A stretch of 54,055 nt of DNA, from the NCBI GenBank assembly GCA_030849075.1, contig JASAOO010003397.1, positions 1 to 54,055 of the forward strand, read 5' to 3'. Shown piece by piece: positions 1 to 11,094 of the stretch (position 1 is the stretch's first letter; each line of letters starts with the position of its first letter). This DNA is from Zelonia costaricensis. Lineage: Eukaryota > Euglenozoa > Kinetoplastea > Trypanosomatida > Trypanosomatidae. Below the pieces are notes generated by a model. It was not told the DNA's origin. It saw nothing but the letters and a program-made list of their open reading frames with translations, and did no database searches. A program made the translations under genes and the position numbers.

Positions 1-1811
1 GGAAATAGAAGAGGGAGGTGGGGAGGGGGAAGAGGGGTAGACTGAGAAAGGGACAGGCGCGCCGTGTTGAGAGAGAGAGAGAGACGAGACTCTGCAAGCG
101 AGAGCGTACGGTGGCAAGCTGCACCGAAACGAAATCCTTGCCGCTGGTAAGCACGTAGAAGCAGACCCACACACACACACACACACGAGCGTACCCTGGC
201 GCACAAACACACAGGCACAAACACCTACACGCAGTCACAATCAGAAGTGCACCGAAATGCGCGAGAAGCTCACACAAGACGCCGGACTGTACAGGCTTGC
301 AAGGCGGCCCACCCACAAAGTCGAGGAGGGAGGAGAGCAGCACAGAGAGAGGGGAAAAGAAAGAGCAGAAAATCTCAAAGCAGATACAAAAAGGCACGGA
401 AGGATACGTGGGCGCGACCCAACGCAAAGGCGATGATACAACGCCGCAGGGGTCTTCCTTCCTTATCCTCTTGCTCTCGTGTGTCCGTGTTATAGACCCT
501 CTTCTAGCGTGCTTTCAACGGAGTGGGCACAAGCTGAAGGTGGCACACGCGATCAGCTGAAGACAAGACGGATCTGAGAGAAGGCGAAATTTTCGCAAAC
601 ACAAGAAGTCAGCTGATGTTTCTTTCTTTTTTCTATTTTTTTTTTCCGAGTCGCGTTAGCGCAAACACTCGAACACTCGCTCACGTTGAGACACGCACAT
701 AAACACGCAGACGCACGCACACCGACGCTCGTACACAGACTGAGACACAGAGGTGATGGCAGGGTGCAACCAGAAGATATGAATACGGCACGCCACACGC
801 ACAAACACAAACACAAACACGCACACACACACACACACACGCACTTCACAACGAGGATACGGTGCACCTCAAGTTTACCGCTACCGCCACGCTTGCGTGA
901 CCCGGGTAGAACGCGCAAGAGAAATACGCAGAGGTAGGAAAAGAAGAGCTTCTTGACGAAAAACAGAGAAAAGCAACGGCACACGTGCGCCTTTAACAAG
1001 TGTTTGTGTATGTGTGCTTGGGAGGAACGGGGGAGACGTAGGAGGTGAGGTGGGCAAACAGAACCGAGAAGAGAGTGCAATATAGAAGAGAGAGTCAAGG
1101 CGCGAGCGCACAGAGAACGGGGGGAGGGAGGTAGGGGCAAAGAAAAAACAAAAAGAAAAACACTAGATCTGAGTTGCGGCAACCGCACCAGCGGTAGCGG
1201 AACGGGTCACTGGGCCGGGGCCGGCAGAACGACACAAAGGAATAAGCGACGGCGTATTACGGACTCAACGCACACACACACATACGAGAGAGAGGAAAAA
1301 CAAAAAAAAGGCGAGCAGAACAAGAACACAAAGAAGAGAACAGAACAGCAGCAAGGATGGGAACGAGGAGTCCTGGCGAGGTCGTACGGGGCCACTCCGC
1401 AACGCCGTGTTCTTCTCTGTTATTTGGCTTTGCTGAGGTGGGAGAGGAGAGTGGCGAGCCGAAAATAGACGAGACGGAGCCGGGTGGCGGGAGGAGAGTG
1501 GGGATGGCCAGGCACGCACCCACGCGCGGACGCAGGAGCACACTAGGACGAAGAGGAGAGAAAAAGGCAAAGCCAACGCTGAGACCGGAAAGCACACGGA
1601 GATACGCTGTCGGGGTTGCAGCGACGGCGGTGGCGGACGAACGCACACAAGTGAGGGAACTCGGAAGGAAAGAAGGAGCCGTCTCGGTGGGTTCGAGAGA
1701 GATGCTGTGGTGAAGTTTACAGGCGGCGAGAACACGCAACACCAACGACGAAGACACAGGCGAGAAAAGGGAGAGGGCGGGGGGATGAAAGCGTTCACGC
1801 GCAGGGACCAC

Positions 1812-1827
1812 GGGGGGGGGGGGGGGG
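1812..1827 (+). repeat. Homopolymer run of 16 G
   Basis: Sixteen consecutive G on the plus strand (C on the transcribed-sense strand) inside a purine-rich spacer. Similar runs occur at 14671-14685, 36439-36451, 44174-44186, 45967-45979 and 53210-53224, always outside coding sequence. Run length is error-prone in assemblies. Confidence 0.9.
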
Positions 1828-2120
1828 AGAGGGTCTGGCGTCGCAGGAGGGACGTGTATGCGTCGGCAAGAAAAGGCAAAAAGGGAACAGCCGAAAAGAC
1901 AAACAAAAAACCATACCAAATCTAGAACACGAGAATGACGCGAAAGGAAGGTGGGCGGGAGGAGGGGTGAAACGCAACTGCTTGCACAACACACGTGAGG
2001 TGGCGGGGAGGGGGCTCCGGCTGCGATCAGGACACTGTCGCTAGCCTGCAAAGAGTGAAGCGGGAGGTGACAAGAGGGGGGAGGGCGGGGATGGCTCGGC
2101 CAGCAGAAGTGTTGATGGAA

Positions 2121-2146
2121 GTGTGTGTGTGTGTGTGTGTGTGTGT
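2121..2146 (+). repeat. GT microsatellite, 13 units
   Basis: Perfect dinucleotide repeat in the spacer left of the BILBO1-like gene. GT or CA repeats occur in most spacers of this window and never inside the genes. Confidence 0.9.
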
Positions 2147-2675
2147 TGAGGTATGAGAGTCGTGGTCACGGCGAAGACACAAGTCGACGGAGAAGAGCAC
2201 AAGTGGGAAAAGAAGCTGTCACTGCGTTCATGGTGTTTTTTTTTGTTTGTTTGTTCGCTGATCGCCTCATGCAACAGCGCGGACGAAGACCCCGAGCAAG
2301 GTGGCAGGCTGTGGGTGCAGGCACAAGACCAGGTGTGCGCTGCCCTGCAGTGCAAGACCGTGACGCGCAAGGAGCGGTTTGCGGGCGACCCAACACTCAG
2401 CGCTACAGCCTGTACAGCACCCTGCTTTCTACAACAGAGGCACCGAGCGTGCGCAGCGAGGTTTGACGAATCTTCCCTTTTTCTTGGTTTTCATGCAGAC
2501 TCCGCAGTAGCCCCCATACACTTGCATTTCCTCCGCTAACCGAAAGCCCTGACCCACTCATCGATACTGCGGAGCTATCGATCGTGTGTTGTTGATGTTC
2601 TTGCGGTGTTGACTCCGTGGAGTGAGGTACATGCGGCGTCTAGAAGGGCAGCCATGACGTGCCCTTGGAAGTGCG

Positions 2676-2692
2676 AAAAAAAAAAAAAAAAA
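2676..2692 (+). repeat. Homopolymer run of 17 A
   Basis: Seventeen consecutive A on the plus strand, hence a T run on the transcribed-sense strand, about 500 bases past the stop codon at 3183. It could act as part of a polypyrimidine processing signal; this is inference. Confidence 0.85.
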
Positions 2693-3182
2693 GAGGACGG
2701 GGTCGGTCGCATCGCGGAGTGGAACACAGAAACACAAACACACACACACACAGACCCATAGACCCACAGACCATGGCCCGGCACTCCCAAAACACCATTG
2801 CGTGAATGAATAGGGGTTTCCTCCAGCGCCTGACACCGCATGCACGGGCATAGCGTCTCCGCTGCACGCGACACGACGGAGAATGAGTGATCACCTTCCC
2901 GCACGCACAGCACGTGCACGGCCCTGCGGTGTTCGCATGACAAGACTTGACCCACGCAGCCACAACATAGACGATGAGGGGATAACAATAACAAGAGGAA
3001 AAAAAAAAAAGAAGCTCAGGCAAAGGCGGCGAGTCGATGAGGGAGACGATCGGGCAGCGTCATAGTACAGGTACGAGTCTAAGCACCAAACACACACCAG
3101 ACACACACACACAGACGGTGTGCAACCCACCAGCAAGAACAATTAGATCTACTTCAGCGACGCACAGTCGCGTTGTGGCAGG

Positions 3183-4505
3183 CTAGTCGCGGGGCCCGTA
3201 TCGGTTGGGGTCATACGCCCCCTGCGGAGAGGACGAGCGAGCCCGCGCCGACGTGGCGGCCGCGCGCTTGCGACGCTCGATTGCGAGGCGCTCGTAGTCG
3301 CGCTCCTCGCGGGAGAGGCGCTCGCGGTACTTGAACACGCTCACCTCCTTGTCGAGCAGCTTCTGCTCCTCCTGGCAGTAGTCCGGGTCGCGCTGCATGT
3401 TCAGATCGTACAGATCCTCCTGCAGGCGGGTCTGGCGCTGCTCGGCCTGCTGCGCCTCCCGCCGCGCGGCCGCCAGTCGCGCCTCCAGCTCCTGCACCTG
3501 CCGGCGTGCGTGCTCCAGCTGCTTGCCGTTTTCGCGCTGCGCGGCCCGAATCGCCTCCTCGCGATCCTGGTTCGTGATGCGCTGATACGTGATGTTCACC
3601 AGCACCGGAAAGTACGTGGCGAACTCCTGGAAGCCCTCCTCCGCCATGACGGCGCCGGCACTCGAGCCAGCGCCACGGCCCACCGCGAAGTGCGCAAAGA
3701 GGTCCAGCACGACCTCAACAGGGAACGCGACGTCGGCCATCCGAAAGATGTGCTCGAAGCTCTTCTCTGTCAGCACGCCGCCAGCGCTGGCCTGGCTGCC
3801 GAGGCGGAAGAGGTACTCCACCCGCTCCGGCGTGGTGCGCTCCTTGTAGTAGAAGGAGGACGACGACGGCGGTGGCGTGGCGCCAGGGGCGGTGCCGTTC
3901 ACCGGCAGCGCGGTAGAGGCCGGATACGGGTCCTCGTCCACGTAGCGCTCCGACACGTGTCGCACGGGCCCCGCGGCGGCCGACGCGGGCGAGTGAGCTG
4001 GGCTCACGGCGTACGGGCTGCCCCCCGCACCGCCGGCACCCATGCTGGATCGCGGGGGCGGATGGGGCGAGACGCTGCCGCGCCCCCGTGAGGCGGCGTG
4101 CGGGGTGTGGAACGAGGCGGCGCCAGCGAGAGCGTGGGCGGCATCGTGAAAGTAGTCGGACGTGCGCGGCGGGGGCAGCTCGCGCTGGGTGGAGATATCC
4201 GCCTTGGTGCTGTTCTTGCGGAACACGTAGAGCTGGTCGTATGTTTGCAGCATCGCGACGGTTGTGACGTCGGCCCAGCTTTGGGCGTCGTCGTTGTAGC
4301 GCTGCAGGCGGTTGATGGTGAAGGGCTCACACGGCCGCGCGTCGGTGTAGCCCATCGCGTACTTGATGGCCTCCTCCTCCTGCCGGAAGATGCGCTCGAG
4401 GACATCGCGCAGCACTTCGACCGACGCCGGTGGCTGCTCAAAGGGCAGCTCGATGTTGACCTTCTGCGCCCGAATGTCGGTGCAGGCCATCAATGTGAAC
4501 GACAT
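3183..4505 (-). CDS. BILBO1-type N-terminal domain protein, EF-hand-like region and coiled coil
   Basis: 440 residues. Residues 1-112 match the ubiquitin-like-fold N-terminal domain of the flagellar pocket collar protein BILBO1 as I know it: RYNDD at 69-73, W77, and QLYVF at 91-95 followed by QREL and prolines at 107-113. These cover the Tyr, Trp and YVF positions of the BILBO1 ligand-binding surface. Residues 113-222 are Ser/Pro/Gly/Ala-rich linker. Residues 223-308 look like a pair of EF-hand helices but I see no canonical calcium loop. Residues 312-425 form a charged coiled coil, and the end is basic. The order (N-domain, EF-hand region, coiled coil) is that of BILBO1, but the protein is shorter than the 587-residue T. 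brucei BILBO1 and the calcium loops look lost. A paralogue in the flagellar pocket or basal body cytoskeleton is the likely reading; it could also be a diverged orthologue. The start is the ATG just after a TAG splice-acceptor candidate; upstream frame is low complexity. Confidence 0.85.
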   Translation of the reverse strand: MSFTLMACTDIRAQKVNIELPFEQPPASVEVLRDVLERIFRQEEEAIKYAMGYTDARPCEPFTINRLQRYNDDAQSWADVTTVAMLQTYDQLYVFRKNSTKADISTQRELPPPRTSDYFHDAAHALAGAASFHTPHAASRGRGSVSPHPPPRSSMGAGGAGGSPYAVSPAHSPASAAAGPVRHVSERYVDEDPYPASTALPVNGTAPGATPPPSSSSFYYKERTTPERVEYLFRLGSQASAGGVLTEKSFEHIFRMADVAFPVEVVLDLFAHFAVGRGAGSSAGAVMAEEGFQEFATYFPVLVNITYQRITNQDREEAIRAAQRENGKQLEHARRQVQELEARLAAARREAQQAEQRQTRLQEDLYDLNMQRDPDYCQEEQKLLDKEVSVFKYRERLSREERDYERLAIERRKRAAATSARARSSSPQGAYDPNRYGPRD

Positions 4506-4507
4506 GG

Positions 4508-4535
4508 CTACAATGAAAGTGGAGTTGCGGGGAGG
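4508..4535 (-). promoter_or_regulatory. Candidate spliced-leader acceptor for the BILBO1-like gene
   Basis: On the minus strand a pyrimidine-rich stretch ends in TTGTAG, followed by CC and the ATG at 4505. Use of this AG would leave a 2-nt gene-encoded 5' UTR behind the spliced leader. The AG is seen; its use is inferred. Confidence 0.45.
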
Positions 4536-4738
4536 GGGAAGGTGCGAGAGGCCCTTCTCGTGTAGGAGAAGGCGAAGCGCGAGACTTCGTTGTAGCCTCG
4601 CCAGAGCCGCAGTGGACGACGCGAGGGGACCGCGAGGGGCGCCGAGCAGTTCCACAAACAGACAAGAGAACAACACAAATCCTACGCCAGCTGCACTGTA
4701 GCGCTCCTCCGGATTGTGCGCGCGGTCGTGTAAGCAAA

Positions 4739-4767
4739 GTGTGTGTGTGTGTGTGTGTGTGTGTGAC
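4739..4767 (+). repeat. GT/TG microsatellite
   Basis: Uninterrupted dinucleotide repeat of about 14 units in the 5' flank of the BILBO1-like gene. Confidence 0.9.
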
Positions 4768-5000
4768 GGAAAACAACAACAAAAGACACGCGAAAAGGTG
4801 GAGTGTGTGTGGAGCAATGGTAGCTGCGCGGTTGATCGCGCGGTTGGCGACACACGCACCCGAGAAGCTGCAGGGCACCCTCTGACAGTGGCGCCTGTGT
4901 TGAGCTCTGCCCTCTTTGGTACTGTGCGTAACCATCTTCGTATGACGACTGCAGAAGTCATGACGCCCTAAAACACCATCCGCTGCTGGAGTCGTGCTGG

Positions 5001-5022
5001 CTGGGCATCACTTGATGCCCAG
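5001..5022. repeat. Perfect 10-bp inverted repeat with 2-nt centre
   Basis: Arms ctgggcatca and tgatgcccag are exact reverse complements separated by ct. The RNA from either strand could form a tight hairpin. It sits in a non-repetitive island inside the spacer. No T tract follows on the minus strand, so it does not resemble a bacterial-type terminator. Function unknown. Confidence 0.8.
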
Positions 5023-6235
5023 TGCCTTCCTCTACGCTGAAGCATGGGCAGGGGTCCTAGTGGAACACGTCAGACTGACGTTACCGCCGCTCACTTTCAC
5101 GCGCGACTTCCCTTTGAAAACCAGATCTGAGAGTTGCCGGCTGGACGTGGAGAGGGCGGGCTACATTATCGACTTAGGGACGTCGTCAGACACATCTAGA
5201 CGCGAGACCAGCTCACAAGAACAGACAACCACACACACAAACGCACGCCTAGAGGGAGAGGCAGTCGAGAGGGAGGGAGGAGTGTGAAGTCGAGAGGAGA
5301 GGAGCGGGGCGAGGAAGCTTGTGGCTGGTGCGCGAGAGCACCCCCCAAGGCGATGTGAGGGCGCAGCGGCGGAAGGAACGGGCGCCGTGGCGCCGGGTGC
5401 GAGAACCGCACAACGAGCCCACACACCGGGGGAAGTAGTGGGGGAGGGGAGTGGGGCAGACCACATCAGCGACGAGGCGGACAACAGTTCCAGAAAACCA
5501 AATGGAAGGAAGAAGTGAAGAACGGTGCCCCCTTGCTGGTGCGCTTGAAGCATGAGAGATAGAGAGAGAGATAGGGGAAGACTTGTATCGGTCACCTCTC
5601 TCGCTCTTTATTGCAACAGACAGGTTTTTTTTTTCTAAATGCCACGCAGCAGCGCACCACGCACAGGAACCGCCTCAGCGTCCGCGTTCGTGTTTTCTTG
5701 TGTGGGTTCCCTCTAGCACCACACCCGTGTCTTGGTCGCAGGTTCAGCTCACACATGAAAGCTGATCGCAAGGCCTTCTCCACTCAACAATCCTCTCCAC
5801 ACACACACACACAGAGCACTTCACATACCACACAAACAGTCGCCCAGGTTTGCTTTTGTTTTTTCCCTCTCCCCCATCCCACCGGTGAGGGAACACTTCC
5901 GCGTTGTGCCTCCTCCGGCAGCTTGGTCTGCGTCTGCAGCACACCGCATACCCCAACACACCGACAGCGAACGGGGTGCCTTCTCCACTTCACCAGCATC
6001 ACCATCACCCTCGTCAGCATCGCTCTCCTCGACACCTTGATTCGCGAACCGCAAACAGACAAGCCACGAAAAAAAAAACAGGTAAAAGGGGAAAAGAAAA
6101 GAGGAACAATGCGCGGAGCTTTGACTTTCTTCTTTTGTTGTTGTTGATCGGCGGAAGGGCGTGCCGCAGCCGCAGGCAGCTCCCCCCTCTCCCTCCCCCG
6201 TCAACACTCTGTTTTTTTCCTTCTTCCTTTCTCTT

Positions 6236-8179
6236 TCACAGGGCAGACGACCAGACATCCTTGAGGTACCGCTCCTCTGACTCGAGCTTGCGGATGAACT
6301 CGTTGGCCTGCTCGGAGGACATCTTGCCCTCCACCTCGGCAATGCGCTTCAGCTCCGCCTCCACGTCCTTGGCCATCCGCTTCGCATCACCACACACGTA
6401 CACGTTGGCGCCGTCCGCCAGCATGGCCCACACCTCGGCTGCCCGTTCCTTCAGGCGGTGCTGCACGTACACCTTGTGCGCCTGGTCGCGACTGTAGGCC
6501 ACGTCCAGCACAGACAGCACGCCGTCGTGCAGGGCCTCGGTGCAGTAGTCCTCAAAGATGTGGTCCTCGGCATGGCGCCGGCAGCCAAAGAAGAGGATTG
6601 ACTTGCCCAACGCGGCGCCCTTCTGCTTCCACGCCCCGCGGCGCGCGATGAACCCGATGAAGGGGGCGACGCCAGTGCCGGGGCCAATCATGATGATCGG
6701 TCGCTCCTTGTTCCGCATCGGGAGGTGGAAGTTGGACTTGCGCACAAAGACCGGCACCTTGTCGTCCACCTTCATCGACGCCAGCATCGTCGTGCACAGG
6801 CCGCCGTCCACAATGCCGACGGTCGTGCCGACAACGGTGGGGGTGGAGAGGAGGTCGGAAGAGATGGAGTAGTACCGCGGCGTGATGCGCGGCATCAGCT
6901 CGAGGAAGAAGGCCAGCGGCACCTTGGCCGAGTCGAACTTGCGCAGAAAGCCGAGCACCGTGCGCAGCTTGCCGCACAGCTTTGCAAACTCCTTCTGCGC
7001 CTCCTGGTTCACGCGGAGCAGGCGGAGCAGCTCCTCCTTCTGCGCCGCGTCGGTGCAGCAGTGCGCAAACGCCCGCAGCGTCGACTTCTTCGGCGGGCCG
7101 GCCAAGTCGATGTACCACTTCAGCGCCGTGCGCGCCGTGACGCGCGCCGGGAAGACGTTCTTGAGCGTCTTCTTGTCCTGCAGCGAAAACACACGCGCCG
7201 CCTCGTCGCTTGAGATGCCGAGCACCTGCAGGTACTCCTCCACCAGCGCGTGGGTGTTGCAGGGCAGGATGCCGAGGTGATCACCAGCCTGGTAGGAGAT
7301 GATGGTGTCGGCAATGCTGAACTCAATCATCCGGGTGCTGTAGCCCTCCGACTTGCGCAGCAGCTCCTCGTTGCGCACGACCGGCACCCACACGGGCAGA
7401 CGCTGGGTGGGCTCGAGCACGGAGGCGGTCTTGGGGAACGGCAGCGGCGCCTCCTCCTCCTCCCAGAACTTGATGCGGCACTCCGGCTCCACCGGCTCCT
7501 CGGCGTTCTGCTTTAGGGTGATGTTCAGTGCGCGGCTAACGGCGGGCCAGAGATCGCGGCACCACTCATCGAACTGCTCCTCCAGCTGGCCGGAGCCGGA
7601 GTCGCCGCAGCCGAGGCCGAAGATGCGCTGCGCCCCGAGCTCCTCGAAGCGGCGGTCCATGACGATGCCCTCCTCGCAGAAGTACTTATACTGCCGGTCG
7701 CCCAGGCCGAAGACGGCGTACTTCACGTTGGCCAGCTCCTCGTCGGGCGAGCGGCACTCGTCCATCATCCACTCGTGGAAGTCCTTCATCGAGTCCGTCG
7801 GCTCGCCCTCGCCGTAGGTCGAGCACACGAGGATGACCAGCCGCTCGTACTCCATGTTGAAGGTGTCGTAGTTCTCGACGTCGCACACCTTGATCGGGAC
7901 GCCAAGCTTGGCGCCCTCGCGCGTCAGCGTCTTGGCAAACATCTCCGCCGTGCCTGTCTGCGAGCCGAAGATGACGACCACCTCCTTGCGATCCTCCCCA
8001 GCCGGGGCCGCAGCAGTCGCGGTCTTGGTGCCCCCTGGCGGGCTCACCTTCCTGCCATTTGCAGAGGTGCTGACACGGGTGCTGCTGCTGCCGCCGCCGC
8101 CGGCCTTGCTGTTGAGCTGCAGGTAGAAGTACCCGGCCAGTGCGATGAGCACCGTGGCCACAATGTAGAAGAGCGCCAT
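6236..8179 (-). CDS. CPR: NADPH-cytochrome P450 reductase
   Basis: 647 residues; transfers electrons from NADPH through FAD and FMN to microsomal cytochromes P450 such as sterol 14-demethylase (family knowledge). A hydrophobic anchor at 3-20 would fix it to the ER membrane facing the cytosol. The FMN flavodoxin domain (65-215) shows GSQTGTAE at 72-79, STYGEGEPTD at 120-129 and GLGDRQY at 158-164. The linker and FAD domain carry RYYSIS at 435-440 and GLCTTML at 460-466. The NADPH domain carries GPGTGVAPF at 499-507, FFGCRR at 530-535 and YVCGDAKRMA at 594-603, and ends DVWSSAL with the expected near-terminal Trp. Length is close to the family norm of about 670. The Gly/Ser/Ala/Thr linker at 25-60 is low complexity. 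The ATG at 8179 starts the anchor; upstream frame is pyrimidine tract. Confidence 0.97.
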   Translation of the reverse strand: MALFYIVATVLIALAGYFYLQLNSKAGGGGSSSTRVSTSANGRKVSPPGGTKTATAAAPAGEDRKEVVVIFGSQTGTAEMFAKTLTREGAKLGVPIKVCDVENYDTFNMEYERLVILVCSTYGEGEPTDSMKDFHEWMMDECRSPDEELANVKYAVFGLGDRQYKYFCEEGIVMDRRFEELGAQRIFGLGCGDSGSGQLEEQFDEWCRDLWPAVSRALNITLKQNAEEPVEPECRIKFWEEEEAPLPFPKTASVLEPTQRLPVWVPVVRNEELLRKSEGYSTRMIEFSIADTIISYQAGDHLGILPCNTHALVEEYLQVLGISSDEAARVFSLQDKKTLKNVFPARVTARTALKWYIDLAGPPKKSTLRAFAHCCTDAAQKEELLRLLRVNQEAQKEFAKLCGKLRTVLGFLRKFDSAKVPLAFFLELMPRITPRYYSISSDLLSTPTVVGTTVGIVDGGLCTTMLASMKVDDKVPVFVRKSNFHLPMRNKERPIIMIGPGTGVAPFIGFIARRGAWKQKGAALGKSILFFGCRRHAEDHIFEDYCTEALHDGVLSVLDVAYSRDQAHKVYVQHRLKERAAEVWAMLADGANVYVCGDAKRMAKDVEAELKRIAEVEGKMSSEQANEFIRKLESEERYLKDVWSSAL

Positions 8180-11094
8180 GGCGATCGGCGGCAGACCTCG
8201 TGAAAACAAAAACGGAGCAAACAGAAAAAAAAAGATGAGACGGGGGAAGTTGAAGGAGAAAAAAGGAAGGGAGGGCGAAACGCGCGGAAACAAACAAAAA
8301 AGGGAGGCAGGTGGGGTTGGCAAGGTTGCGCACAGGGCAGAGGCGTGGAGGCGACGGAGACCGGGCACCACGAAGGGGTGAGAGGTGAGGGGTGGGGGGC
8401 AACAAGCACACACACAAAAAAAGAAACAGCACAGAAACGCCACAGAGGAAGTCACCAAAAAAAAAGAAGGAGAGGTGGTTGGAGATCGGAAGAGGTGCGA
8501 AGTACGGCAGAAAGGGGGGGGATGGGATGGAGGGTGTATGACAACACGGCCTTATTCTTTCCGGTATGCCGTGCAACGAGGGAGACGGGGGAGCAGCTGA
8601 ACAGAAGAAGAGCCAGAGGAGGTGCGTTGCTGCGGCAGTTTCACAGGAGTGAGCCTCGATGAAGGCGGAGGGCGGGGAAGAGGGCGAAGTGGGGAAGAGG
8701 TGGGGGGGAGGAGAGGGGGCAAACACTTTGAGAGTAGACGACGGGGCGCACAAGACGGCGTGCAAAGCAACCACCACCACAACAAGAAGAAAAGGAACAG
8801 TGAGGACAGTTGGAAAGTACCGGATCGCGCGGCAGGAACAAAAAACAGAGCAGCCGCAGGGGGGAGGGGCGGAGGGGCAGGAAATGTTCGGTTTCGTCAG
8901 TCACGTACAGCTGCTTTCGTTTGCCTCTTATATGCGCGTTCTTTTTGTGCTTCTTTTTGGTGTTTTTCGCTGTAGACACCCGACGCTGTCGTGTTTGCCT
9001 CTTCAATTTCGCAGTTTCCTCTGTGCTTGTGAGTGTTCGCCTGCCTTTTTCGTTTGTCCGTTTTCCTTGAGGAGTTTGCGCAACCTTTTTTTTGTTGCCA
9101 ATTCTCTTTTCCACAGCTCGTATGTGATTTACCAGTGTGTGTGTGTGTGTATGTGTGTGTTTGAGTGCTGTCTTTCCGTTGTATTTCTGCTTTTTGATGG
9201 ACCGCCGAGCTGCGTTTGACTGTTCCTCTGTCGCTGCACCCGCGATTCAGTATGACGGGAGGAATTGGGGGGGGGGGCGGAGGTTGTGCGGTGGCCTTGA
9301 CGAAACGGGGGTCAGAGAGAGAGGAGGGGGTGGGGGGACGTGGACCACGCGAAAAACGGCAAGCAAACACCAACAGCAAAACAAAAGACGCACGCAGAAA
9401 AGTAGAGCGGAAGATGATGAGAAGAGCTCGGCAGCCAAAGAGGTGCGGGAAAGCTAACCGAACACACACGCCGTTCACGCGACGAAGACACGAGTCTCGG
9501 TTTGACGGAACACGAGCCAGCTTTTGTTTTTTTTACGCAGCGAGCGTGAGTGCCGACCGCACACAAAGCCGCACAGCACAACGACAAGGTGCTAGCGGAA
9601 AACACAAAAAGAAAAAGAGAGAGAGAAGAGCGCGGGGGAAACGCGAGAGAGAGGCAAACACTCTGGAGTGATCGTGGTGCGCTCCCGGATGACTTCTGTT
9701 TCTCTAGCACTCCTCGCGCGTGATGGTGATGGTGAGGAAGGAAAGTGGGGCGGATGATTGCCTTGCTGTGTACCACGTCGTCGTCTTGGCTACCGCGACT
9801 CTGCTGGGTGGCGCTCGTACGCTGGCGTGGGTGCACGTGGTGGCAACGTCCAGAGATGCGAACAAGGCGCGGGAGGCCGCCGGAGCAATTCAGTCCCTCA
9901 CGGTGCAAGCGCGTAAGTTCGAGGACTGCGCGAGCCGGAGTGGGGACGGTGAGCGGAGAGAGATAGACGGAGGAGGAGGGGGGGAAAGGGCGGGAAGCCG
10001 TCGGCAGTGGTGACGGTGAAGAGGGGGCGGTGGGAGGGGGGAGGGGGTGCAGAGTGGAAGCGTAAAACACGGGGGCTAAACAAGGCGAAGAGACAGAGAG
10101 AGACGCGCGAAGGAGACGTGAGACGGGACACTGGTACAGGGCGTGTGTGCGTAGTGATAAAAAAAGGAAAAGGGCAGTTTTTGAGGGCAAAGATGATCCA
10201 CTGCAAGTGGTCAGCAGAGAAAGAGGTGCGGAGAAGGGGAGGGGATGGGAGGGAGGACGGCGGCAGACACGTGAGGGGGAAAGGAGATGTGTGTGTGTGT
10301 GTGTGCCGCGTGTGCCATGGTGTGGTAGCACGTGGTGTGCCAGAACGTACGAAACAGAGTGAAGAGCGGAGGGCAAATGCGGTGGGGAGGTGCGACCATG
10401 AAAGGGGAGTGCACGGGCGGTGGTGGGCGTCCCGTACATGGAGCGAAGCAGTTCCTCCTCGTTCCCTTTGCATACAACGCAAGGAGGCCGGAGACACCAG
10501 TGTAAACGTCTCCCGCCAGCCACTACCGAGAGGTAGCCTTGCTCACGAAGAGGAGGTGGCGTCGCTATAAAACAGTCTCGACCTTTCGATTTCTGGTGTT
10601 GCGCGATTGCCCCAGGTGCACTTGACATCTCTCGGTTCTCTTTTCTTCTCTGTTGACGAGCAATTCATGGAGCTGATCGGGCATCAGTTGTGGCCACGCA
10701 CAGAGAGGCGGAGGACACTAGCTCAGCGCCAACGCCCGATCACGGTAGAAAAAGAAAAAAAGTAGTTCGACCATAAGACGGCCGCACACGAGAAATACGC
10801 GTTTTCGTTTCTTCAGCTTTTGGGCTTTTGAGCGCCTCCACGCTCGAGCCGCATGTTGACGGCGTACCGCTTCGAGCTGTCTGCTTGTTTGGTGTGGTGC
10901 GAGACGGTGGGTGCGTGTGCGCAAACCGCGTCGGCGTACCACAATAACAGCTGAAAACTGGTAAATGCCTCAGGCGTGCACAGGCGGCGCGCGTCGACGA
11001 GGAGTGGGGGGGGGGGGCGACCAGTAGAGAACCAGTGGAAGGTTGCGGCGGAGGCGAGAAAGTAAGCGGGGAACAGGAAAGGGGCTGGAAGAGG
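8180..11094. other. Spacer between the SMP-30-like and P450 reductase genes
   Basis: 2.9 kb without a supported gene. Purine-rich plus strand dominates at 8200-8720, 9300-9660 and 10000-10290. A 12-G run lies at 11006-11017. TG repeats occur near 9137 and 10286. The most ordinary-looking DNA is at 9720-9950 and 10480-10720, but neither strand gives a recognisable product there. Confidence 0.6.
8197..8290 (-). promoter_or_regulatory. Candidate spliced-leader acceptor and polypyrimidine tract for P450 reductase
   Basis: On the minus strand a long C/T-rich stretch with T runs ends at an AG (8197-8198), leaving a 17-nt leader before the ATG at 8179. The tract fits the trypanosomatid trans-splicing signal; use of this AG is inferred. 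Confidence 0.55.

Larger units (their letters stand above)
1..3182. other. Long non-coding spacer, 3' side of the BILBO1-like gene
   Basis: No convincing gene is visible in these 3.2 kb. Open frames on both strands are low-complexity translations of purine-rich or pyrimidine-rich DNA, with Ser/Pro/Leu/Phe-rich or Arg/Lys/Glu-rich products and no domains. The stretch holds CA repeats near 169-186 and 821-840, a GT repeat at 2121-2146, a 16-G run at 1812-1827 and a 17-A run at 2676-2692. The plus strand is strongly purine-rich at 1-130, 300-400 and 1280-1900. It should contain the 3' UTR of the gene ending at 3183 and the processing signals of the next gene to the left, which lies outside the window. 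Confidence 0.7.
4506..6235. other. Spacer between the P450 reductase and BILBO1-like genes
   Basis: No gene seen. It holds a long TG repeat at 4739-4767, a perfect inverted repeat at 5001-5022, purine-rich DNA at 5240-5460 and pyrimidine-rich DNA at 6185-6235 just past the reductase stop codon. Open frames here are repetitive and have no domains. Confidence 0.65.

Noticed and set aside
1257..2051. 264-codon minus-strand frame
   Set aside because: Almost entirely Ser/Pro/Leu/Phe from pyrimidine tract and a C run; no support as a gene.
9312..10628. 438-codon minus-strand frame in the spacer upstream of the P450 reductase
   Set aside because: Direction fits, but the product is a translation of C/T tracts and TG repeats (Ser, Pro, Leu, His runs) with no conserved block.
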